Shown in pieces: positions 57,538 through 64,000 of a stretch of DNA of 64,000 nt. The position numbers and the translations under genes are program-made. The stretch comes from an uncultured Clostridia bacterium. Lineage in GTDB: Bacteria > Bacillota > Clostridia > Christensenellales > Borkfalkiaceae. The notes under the pieces were generated by a model. It worked only from the letters and a program-made list of their open reading frames with translations, did no database searches and was not told the DNA's origin. The stretch is from positions 31,090 through 95,089 of the forward strand of contig CANRIK010000005.1 in NCBI GenBank assembly GCA_947630705.1, read 5' to 3'. The stretch's first letter is position 1, and every line of letters begins with the position of its first letter.

Positions 57538-59517
57538 ATGAAGAGAGCCAAGCCGTTTTACATATTGGGCGCGCTTATAATTTCAATAATTCTGCTCATC
57601 GGCTCCTTCTTTGCCTTTTCCGGTTTCACCAAAGATAAGAGGGACGAGGCGGAAAGGAATATAATAGAGTCCATTTTAAACAGTATCGACTGGGATAACT
57701 TCCCGTGGGAGGATTTCCCGTTCGATCAGTACGAAAATTTCCCGTGGGATATGATGCCGTGGGATAAAGTGCCTTGGGATAACGTTCCCGAGTCCTTCCC
57801 TTGGGATAAGATTCCGTTCGACGCATTGCCTTGGAACGACCTTCCCGAAGATTTCCCTTGGGAAACTTACCCGTGGGACGAACTTCCCGACGATTTCTGG
57901 GATACATTCCCGTGGGATAAAGTTCCCGATGATTTTAATTGGGATCAGGTGCCTTTCGACAGACTGCCCGATACTTTCGATTGGGGCGCTCTGCCTTGGA
58001 GCGATTTGCCGGAGAGTTTCCCTTGGAACGATGTGCCGTGGGAAAATATGCCCGAGGACTTCGATTGGGGGCAGATACCTTGGAGCGGACTCCCCGAAGA
58101 TTTCCCTTGGAACGAGATACCCATGGAAAATATGCCAGAGGACTTCGATTGGAACACCGTGCCTTGGGATAAAATGCCCGAAGATTTCGATTGGAACTCC
58201 GTGCCGTGGGAAAATATGCCCGAGGACTTCGATTGGAACGGCATGCCGTGGGACGACCTTCCCAACGACTTCCCTTGGGAAACGGTGCCCTCCGAAAATC
58301 TTCCCGATAATTTCGATTGGAACAATATGCCTTGGGACAGTATGCCCGAGGACTTCGATTGGAACACCGTACCTTGGGAGAGCATGCCCGAGGACTTCGA
58401 TTGGAACTCCGTGCCGTGGGGAGACCTTCCCGAAGATTTCCCTTGGGAGAGGATACCTTGGAGCAATCTTCCCGATAATTTTGATTGGACAAAAATACCT
58501 TGGGAGAAAATGCCTCCCGACTTCCCTTGGGAGAGCGTGCCTTGGGAGAGCATGCCCGATGATTTCTGGGAGACCTTCCCTTGGGATAACCTTCCCGAAG
58601 GCTTCCCTTGGTATGTGCTTCCATGGCTCCTTATAAATCCCGACTTGATTCCCGACGGCGTTCTGCCCGACGACTTCTATCCATGGGATTGCGAACATGA
58701 ATTTTTAGGCGACGGCCTTTTACTTCGCGCACCAACGTGCGTGACGGCCGGCGAAAAAATAAACTTCTGCATAAAATGCGGACAGCAAGTCTCCGAAGAA
58801 ATTCCGGCAACGGGAGAGCATACCTTCGGTGATGACCGCGTCTGCTCCGTCTGCAAAATAAGAAAATTGCTTTTGAGGAGCAATACACAGGAAAAAGAAT
58901 ACGACGGCAAACTGTTTACGTCCGAAATAGAGATAGTGGAGGAAGAGTCTGCTCAACTTCTTGCGGGTCACTCCGTAAACTATGAAAATGCGATATTCCC
59001 TTACAATATTTACAAGACGGGCAAGGCGATTAACGTATTCTATTTCACCAATCCGATAGTGTCGGACTCCTCCGGCAGAAACGTCACCGAACAATACTAT
59101 GTTTTGCGTGAATACGGAACGCTCGAAATAACGCCTCGCAACGCGGTAGTCGGCACGAGAGACAGGTCCAAAACCTTCGACAACACTGTTTTGAGAGGTA
59201 TGCCGGAGGACGTATACTCCACGGACCTTGCCGAAGGCGATAGCGTGGATCTTACAAGTCTCGTATTCGGCGAAGGCATAACCGAGATAGGCAGACGTCC
59301 CAACGAACTTGTTTCTTTCAGGATAATAAACGGCAACGGAGCGGACGTGACCGATTGCTATTCCGTTAAAGTACAGTTCGGTTGGCTTCGCGTGACGGCA
59401 GACTATACGTCCGCCGCGAGCTCCCTTTCCATGCCGATATTCGGATTTAGAAATTCGGATACTGCTCTCGTCGGCGCTCAATATGTATATTCCGCAAAAA
59501 ATTCACTCGCACTGTAA
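57538..59517 (+). CDS. Surface protein with about 20 Trp-rich 14-residue repeats and MBG-like domains
   Basis: A 659-residue protein. The ATG at 57538 is chosen because AAAGGAGG ends 8 nt upstream. A basic start and one helix (about 8-30) form an uncleaved anchor with the rest outside. Residues about 51-375 are tandem 14-residue units of the form DFDWNxVPWxxMPE, with Trp and Pro nearly invariant. A Cys/His segment (CEHEF ... CVTAGEKINFCIKCG ... CSVCKI) follows, as in the lipoproteins at 295 and 15408, then two MBG/YDG-type domains (KEYDGKLFTSEI; YYVLREYGTLEITPR). No LPXTG signal. Family of the Trp repeats not recognised. Confidence 0.75.
   Translation: MKRAKPFYILGALIISIILLIGSFFAFSGFTKDKRDEAERNIIESILNSIDWDNFPWEDFPFDQYENFPWDMMPWDKVPWDNVPESFPWDKIPFDALPWNDLPEDFPWETYPWDELPDDFWDTFPWDKVPDDFNWDQVPFDRLPDTFDWGALPWSDLPESFPWNDVPWENMPEDFDWGQIPWSGLPEDFPWNEIPMENMPEDFDWNTVPWDKMPEDFDWNSVPWENMPEDFDWNGMPWDDLPNDFPWETVPSENLPDNFDWNNMPWDSMPEDFDWNTVPWESMPEDFDWNSVPWGDLPEDFPWERIPWSNLPDNFDWTKIPWEKMPPDFPWESVPWESMPDDFWETFPWDNLPEGFPWYVLPWLLINPDLIPDGVLPDDFYPWDCEHEFLGDGLLLRAPTCVTAGEKINFCIKCGQQVSEEIPATGEHTFGDDRVCSVCKIRKLLLRSNTQEKEYDGKLFTSEIEIVEEESAQLLAGHSVNYENAIFPYNIYKTGKAINVFYFTNPIVSDSSGRNVTEQYYVLREYGTLEITPRNAVVGTRDRSKTFDNTVLRGMPEDVYSTDLAEGDSVDLTSLVFGEGITEIGRRPNELVSFRIINGNGADVTDCYSVKVQFGWLRVTADYTSAASSLSMPIFGFRNSDTALVGAQYVYSAKNSLAL
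57688..58655 (+). repeat. About 20 tandem 42-bp repeats encoding Trp/Pro-rich units
   Basis: In-frame units of 42 bp with recurring GAGGACTTCGATTGGAAC and GTGCCGTGGGA-type blocks. Units vary by a few codons, mostly at the non-Trp, non-Pro positions, so selection keeps the pattern. Very low complexity; prone to expansion and to assembly error. Confidence 0.85.
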
Positions 59518-59552
59518 TCAAAAACCGGATGATATTCTTTTTAAGGTAAGAT

Positions 59553-62500
59553 ATGCTCTATCAGTCGTATAAAGAAAAATTGGAAAAGCGCAGGCGCGTA
59601 TTCGAACGCGTCTGGCGTTTGCGCGCTTTCATATTGTTGGGAGTGCTGCTTCTGCTTGCGGCTGTCGGCGCCCTTATGGGCGTCAAGGGCATAGTTTACG
59701 GAGAAATCGTTCCCGACATAGGGGAGTACGGTTCTCCCATGAACCTTTCCGCGCAAGCGGTGTTCGGCAGCGCGTCTTTTGAATACCGACCGATCGGAAC
59801 GGAGGAATGGACCGACGAACAGCCCATATTTGCCGGAAAGTACGAATGTCGCGCAGTCAGCCGCAGTATAGTCGGCACAAAGACGTCGGGAGAGATTCGC
59901 TCCTTTGAAATTTTGCCAGCGGAGTGCGAAATAATTATTGAAAACGACAAGTTGATTTACGGAGACGACCCCGTATTTATCGCCTCCATGAAGTATGACG
60001 ACGTTCTCAACGTCAATTCGTTTTCTGCGGAAAAAGAGGAGGACGGCAAGGTCAGAATTTCTATCGACACCGACGCCGTAACCGCTTTGAGCAAAGACGG
60101 TCGGGACGCAACGCTCTCCTATGAGTTCAGATCTTATGACAAGCGCGTTCTCGACGTGCTCCGCTCCATAACGGTTGAGACGGCGACGACCGAATTTACA
60201 TACGACGGCGCTCCCCACAGCGACAACGGAGTGGAAATAACCTCCGCTCGCGGTCTTGCGAAAGGCCATAAAATAGAGGTGGAAACTCCCTCGTTCACGG
60301 AAGCCGGAGTCGGCGAAAACAGTGTAAACTCCTTAAAAATTTACGACGCCGACGGCAATGAAGTCACCGACCGTTACAGCGTAAAGAAAAACTTCGGCCG
60401 AATAACCGTTCAGAAAAGGCGCATAACCGTTTCCACGTCCACGCTCTCAACCGAGTACGACGGCACGGATAAGACTTTTGACGACTGTTCGATTAAAGAG
60501 GGAACCCTTGTCGGCGGTCACAGAATAGTCGCAACGGGCGCGCTTATTGCAAACGATGCCGGAACCTACGATAACGTCCGCAATATTTCCGTATTCGACG
60601 GCGACAGAGACGTCACCGAGAATTACGCGCTCTCAACCGATTTCGGAAAAATTACCGTCACAAAGAAAAAAATCTCCGTAAAAACCCTTCCTTACGAGTT
60701 TACATACGACGGCGCCGAGCACAGCTATGGAGCCGAGAGCATATCGCTCTCCTCGGGCGAACTCGCCGAAGGCCACAGCCTCTGCGTAACGGCCGTCAAA
60801 TCGGTCGTCGATGCAGACGAGGACGGCTATTTGAACGATATCGGTTTCGAAATCAAAAATGCCGTAGGCGAAAATGTAAAGAATAACTACGAAATCACCG
60901 AAAACTTCGGCAAAATAATCGTTCACAGACGCCGCGCATATCTCTCCGCTTCGGCAAAGGAGTATGAATACAACGGTTCTGCGCAGGGCTATGACAAGGA
61001 CGAATACATTCTCGACCCTCCGTCCGCAGAGCTCTTTGTCGGCCTCGCGGAAGGCCATACGTTCAAAGTAATCTCGCCGTTTACTGCGGTGAACGCCGGA
61101 AAGTATAAGAATACCCCCGTCTATTCCGTTATCGACGCCCATTACGACGACGTCACGGAAAATTACCTTTTCGAAGAAAATTTCGGCGATTTGGAAATCA
61201 CCAGGCTGGAAATAGCTTTCGTGTCCTCGTCCGACCGATTCGAGTATGACGGCAAACCCCACGTTCCCTCCGAATGTCTGCCGGCGGACGGCTATTCGCT
61301 CGTTGACGGTCATACCGTTTCGGCAAGTTTCGCAGACTTCGTAAACGTCGGCGACTATGACGACGCGCCCGTCAAAGTCACGATAATGGACGGCGTAGAG
61401 GACGTAACCGAAAACTATTCCGTCGTCTCATGGGAGTGCGGCACGTTAAAAATCACTCCTCGCGTAATTTCCGTAAAGACCGAAAGCGGAGAATGGGTCT
61501 ATGACGGAGCTCTGCACGCAGTCGCCGAAATCCAACCCGAAAACATAGCCGACGGTCAAAGATTTGCGTTCGAAGCTCAAAACGTTCCAGAGCAAAGGGA
61601 CGTTGGCGAGCGCGACAATATCTTTGATTTCGATTGGAAAGTCTACGACGGCGCAACCGAAGTCACCGCAAACTATTCTCTTCCCAAAGAAGAAATAAGC
61701 TACGGAAAAATAAAGATAACCAGCCGCTCTCTGTATCTCTCGACCGCCGATAACCTCTTCGAATACGACGGCACGGCCCATTCCCACGGCGTGGCCGAAG
61801 CGAAAAATGTGGCCGGCGGCGAAAGATTCGATTATAAAATAACCTCTTCGCTCGTCTCTCTGACAGAGGTGGGAGAGGTCTCCAACCGCTTCGATTTCAC
61901 CTATGAAATTTACGACGCCGACGGCAATCAGACCACCTCTAATTACAGCCCGTCGGAGGTCGAATACGGCTTGTTAAGCGTAGTTAAGAGGTCTGTCACA
62001 ATTCAAACGGGCTCTCTTTCGGATGTCGTGTACGACGGCGAAGCTCATTCCGCCGCGGAGTATAAAATCATTTCCGCAAACGGCCTCGTGGAAGGTCATA
62101 CCCTTTCGCTCGGATATCCCTCTTTTATCGAAGTGGGAACCCACAAAAATTCCCCTCTCCCCGATTGGAAGATAACCGACGTCGGCGGCGAGGAAATCTC
62201 GTCTGACAATTATGAGCTGAATATCGTTTCCGGTACGATAGATATCGTAAAACGCCCCGTTACATTCCTGACCGACCCCATAGAGACAGTCTATGACGGC
62301 AAGCCTCACCGCACCGAAAACTTCGTGCTTGCCGAGTATTCGCTTCCCCTCGTTTCGGGTCATACGGCGCAAATAGAGTTTTCGGAGTGGACCGATTCCG
62401 GCGTATATCCGAACCTGCCCGTCAGCAAGAGGATAGTTGCCGCCGACGGAGGCGACATGACCCTCAATTACACAATCAACGTCGTTTCGGGAGCCGTAAC

Positions 62501-63920
62501 TATATCCAAACGCCCGATAACTATAATAACGGGGTCCGATTCCGTAGTCTATGACGGCTCCGACCACAGCGTTTCCATGTACGGAGTAAAGGAAGAACTC
62601 GGCCTCGTTTTGGGTCACAATTTGTCCAAAGCCACCTTCCCCGTGTTCAATAAAGTCGGCAGACATATCAACCGCGTTTACGGCGATTTAAACATTTACG
62701 ACTCTTACGACCGCGTCGTCACGGATAACTATGAAATTTTGGATTGGCAGTACGGCATCCTCGAAATAACGCCTCGCTCCATCACCGTTCGCACGGTGGA
62801 CGTGGAACCTTGGACGTACGACGCCACCTGCCACCTTACCGCCGAAAACGCCATTCAAATAGAATACTATAACGGCGACTCCGTTGGCCATACCGTTGTT
62901 CCGACCTTCGCCGAAATGGTGACCGACGCCGGGATATACGACAATATCTGCACCGTGGCGGTGGAGGACGCCGACGGTTACGACGTGACCTATTGTTACG
63001 ATATAACCCTCGTTTGCGAAGGTAAAATAACCATTAATAAACGTCAGGCTTCGTTCACCACATACGGCGTGCTCTCTCAATATTTCAATGAGGCCGAATG
63101 GGTCTATGACGGAGCCGAACACAGTTACGGCCCTTACAGCAATTCGACTCTCCCGTCGTTCAAAGACGAAAACGGAGTACTTGTAAATCACGTGTTCTCT
63201 TGGACGGAAATCACAAAAGTGAGAGAAATCACCGACAGCCCGACGGAAGTCGGCTATGTCGATAATGTTTTCAAAAATCTCAAAATAATCGAGAGAAGAG
63301 TTGGCAGTGACGCCGCGATTGACCGCACCTATAACTATATTTTGACCTGTAATTGGGGCAAACTTCGCGTAAAATCCCCTATCGTAATAAACGTTGCCAC
63401 CGCCACGAAGGAGTACGACGGCGAGCCCCTCACCCTCACCGACGACGATTGGTTTATCGAGAGGAAGCCCCCCGATACTTTGGCGGAGAACATAAGTATT
63501 ACCCTCAAAGGTTCTCTCACCTATCCCGGGCAAGTGACCCTTTCAAGCGTGTATGCAAACAGCACTCGTAAGGTAGTAAACGAGAAAATTTATCGCGTCG
63601 ATTTTACGGGCGATCCCGTCACCCTCAAAGTAGTGGAGAGGCGCCTGCGCATAACAACCGCGTCGATAGTCGCCGCTTGCGACGGTCAGCCCCTCTACGG
63701 CGAAAACGCCGCTCATCCCTATTGGTTCTCATACGGTTCCCTGCTCGCAAATCACAGACTTGAAAATTTCAAAGTAACGGGTGTCCTTTTGCCGGAGGAA
63801 CATACCGCCCTGAACACCGTTTCGGATTTCCGGATAGTCGATAATAACGGAGCAAACGTGACCCCGTTCTATAATATCAACATTGTCTACGGAACGCTCG
63901 CTTGGTCGGACGATTCGTAA
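59553..63920 (+). CDS. Giant membrane-anchored surface protein with 14 MBG/YDG-type repeats
   Basis: A 1455-residue protein. A basic start (KEKLEKRRRVFERVWRLR) and one helix (about 30-52) anchor it with the bulk outside. After a 160-residue head come 14 repeats of about 85-95 residues, each opening with a YDG-x-x-H-S pattern (FTYDGAPHSDNG, SVVYDGSDHSVSM) and closing with DVTxNYxIxxxxGxLxI. This is the MBG/YDG module of large bacterial surface proteins. There is no LPXTG or C-terminal helix, so the only link to the cell is the N-terminal anchor. It is last in the operon, 35 nt after the Trp-repeat gene, with which it shares the module. Likely a stalk or adhesin. Confidence 0.82.
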   Translation: MLYQSYKEKLEKRRRVFERVWRLRAFILLGVLLLLAAVGALMGVKGIVYGEIVPDIGEYGSPMNLSAQAVFGSASFEYRPIGTEEWTDEQPIFAGKYECRAVSRSIVGTKTSGEIRSFEILPAECEIIIENDKLIYGDDPVFIASMKYDDVLNVNSFSAEKEEDGKVRISIDTDAVTALSKDGRDATLSYEFRSYDKRVLDVLRSITVETATTEFTYDGAPHSDNGVEITSARGLAKGHKIEVETPSFTEAGVGENSVNSLKIYDADGNEVTDRYSVKKNFGRITVQKRRITVSTSTLSTEYDGTDKTFDDCSIKEGTLVGGHRIVATGALIANDAGTYDNVRNISVFDGDRDVTENYALSTDFGKITVTKKKISVKTLPYEFTYDGAEHSYGAESISLSSGELAEGHSLCVTAVKSVVDADEDGYLNDIGFEIKNAVGENVKNNYEITENFGKIIVHRRRAYLSASAKEYEYNGSAQGYDKDEYILDPPSAELFVGLAEGHTFKVISPFTAVNAGKYKNTPVYSVIDAHYDDVTENYLFEENFGDLEITRLEIAFVSSSDRFEYDGKPHVPSECLPADGYSLVDGHTVSASFADFVNVGDYDDAPVKVTIMDGVEDVTENYSVVSWECGTLKITPRVISVKTESGEWVYDGALHAVAEIQPENIADGQRFAFEAQNVPEQRDVGERDNIFDFDWKVYDGATEVTANYSLPKEEISYGKIKITSRSLYLSTADNLFEYDGTAHSHGVAEAKNVAGGERFDYKITSSLVSLTEVGEVSNRFDFTYEIYDADGNQTTSNYSPSEVEYGLLSVVKRSVTIQTGSLSDVVYDGEAHSAAEYKIISANGLVEGHTLSLGYPSFIEVGTHKNSPLPDWKITDVGGEEISSDNYELNIVSGTIDIVKRPVTFLTDPIETVYDGKPHRTENFVLAEYSLPLVSGHTAQIEFSEWTDSGVYPNLPVSKRIVAADGGDMTLNYTINVVSGAVTISKRPITIITGSDSVVYDGSDHSVSMYGVKEELGLVLGHNLSKATFPVFNKVGRHINRVYGDLNIYDSYDRVVTDNYEILDWQYGILEITPRSITVRTVDVEPWTYDATCHLTAENAIQIEYYNGDSVGHTVVPTFAEMVTDAGIYDNICTVAVEDADGYDVTYCYDITLVCEGKITINKRQASFTTYGVLSQYFNEAEWVYDGAEHSYGPYSNSTLPSFKDENGVLVNHVFSWTEITKVREITDSPTEVGYVDNVFKNLKIIERRVGSDAAIDRTYNYILTCNWGKLRVKSPIVINVATATKEYDGEPLTLTDDDWFIERKPPDTLAENISITLKGSLTYPGQVTLSSVYANSTRKVVNEKIYRVDFTGDPVTLKVVERRLRITTASIVAACDGQPLYGENAAHPYWFSYGSLLANHRLENFKVTGVLLPEEHTALNTVSDFRIVDNNGANVTPFYNINIVYGTLAWSDDS

Positions 63921-63956
63921 GTTTCCGCAAATTTCCGCTCTCCGTTAAATTTTTTT

Positions 63957-63987
63957 ATCGTTCGCCCGTCGGGCGAACGATTTTTTT
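63957..63987 (+). terminator. Terminator of the AAA/MBG operon
   Basis: Stem ATCGTTCGCCC / GGGCGAACGAT with loop GTC and a seven-T run. Confidence 0.92.
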
Positions 63988-64000
63988 ATGCCCTTTTTTA

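Noticed and set aside
57688..58655. CRISPR array
   Set aside because: The repeats are contiguous, coding and in frame, with no unique spacers and no cas genes.
57676..58698. A 340-residue open frame on the minus strand opposite the Trp-repeat array, and similar long frames in other phases
   Set aside because: It is a by-product of the 42-bp repeat, which leaves several frames open. It has no ribosome-binding site and its sequence is just the mirrored repeat.

Overview
The window reads as a chromosomal segment of an anaerobic low-to-mid GC Firmicute, most likely an uncultured gut Clostridia lineage. Evidence: pyruvate:ferredoxin oxidoreductase as a single long chain, a clostridial-type ECF transporter module, cdaA, a sigma-A promoter consensus (TTGACA/TATAAT, 17-nt spacer), strong GC hairpin terminators, Sec lipoproteins with BspA-type leucine-rich repeats, and a collagen-like BclA-type protein beside a glycosyltransferase. 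The genus cannot be named from sequence alone. No rRNA, tRNA or CRISPR array was found.

Layout. 0-2.3 kb: the end of a deoC-like aldolase, then a leucine-rich-repeat lipoprotein divergent from a small XRE regulator. 2.4-6.2 kb: a RecD/Pif1-like helicase, pgi and an alpha/beta hydrolase. 6.2-13.9 kb: a polyamine operon (arginine decarboxylase, aminopropyltransferase, carboxyspermidine dehydrogenase and decarboxylase, agmatine deiminase, N-carbamoylputrescine amidase, a frameshifted membrane protein) behind a roughly 270-nt structured leader ending in two hairpins. 14-17.2 kb: two more XRE regulators, each divergent from a membrane or lipoprotein gene across a palindromic operator. 17.3-33.4 kb: housekeeping genes: PFOR, a fused EcfA1-EcfA2 with EcfT, TruA, MnmE, a LysR regulator, a PlsC-like protein, HolA, CdaA with a 35-residue mini-CdaR, a DUF1015 protein and aspartokinase.

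33.5-43.8 kb: a glycosyltransferase/collagen-like gene pair resembling the sgtA-bclA3 arrangement of Clostridioides difficile. The collagen-like gene is split by an 8.37-kb serine-recombinase element. The junctions share a CAAC core, and joining the flanks restores an in-frame Gly-X-X protein of 260 residues. The circular junction of the element would be a dyad (TTCCCATAT...ATATGGGAA) centred on that core. Cargo: a Gabija-like defence pair (OLD-family ATPase/TOPRIM nuclease plus UvrD-like helicase), a four-gene DUF2589 cluster with its own palindromic promoter, a 60-residue ORF and the recombinase.

43.9-47.4 kb: an aldo/keto reductase and a GH95-type glycosidase. 47.5-63.9 kb: a 16.4-kb, eight-gene, tightly packed operon that matches no system I know. 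It encodes two small membrane proteins, a 1230-residue protein (degenerate GH3 glycosidase, four membrane helices and a degenerate AAA-like domain), two membrane-anchored McrB-like AAA+ ATPases flanking a DUF2357-like coiled-coil protein, and two surface proteins, one with about 20 tryptophan-rich 14-residue repeats and one with 14 MBG/YDG-type repeats. Predicted topology puts the ATPases, the GH3-like part and the coiled coil in the cytoplasm and the repeat proteins outside, suggesting an ATP-driven machine that spans the envelope. This is the best candidate for an undescribed system here; the recombinase island is the best-supported unusual event.
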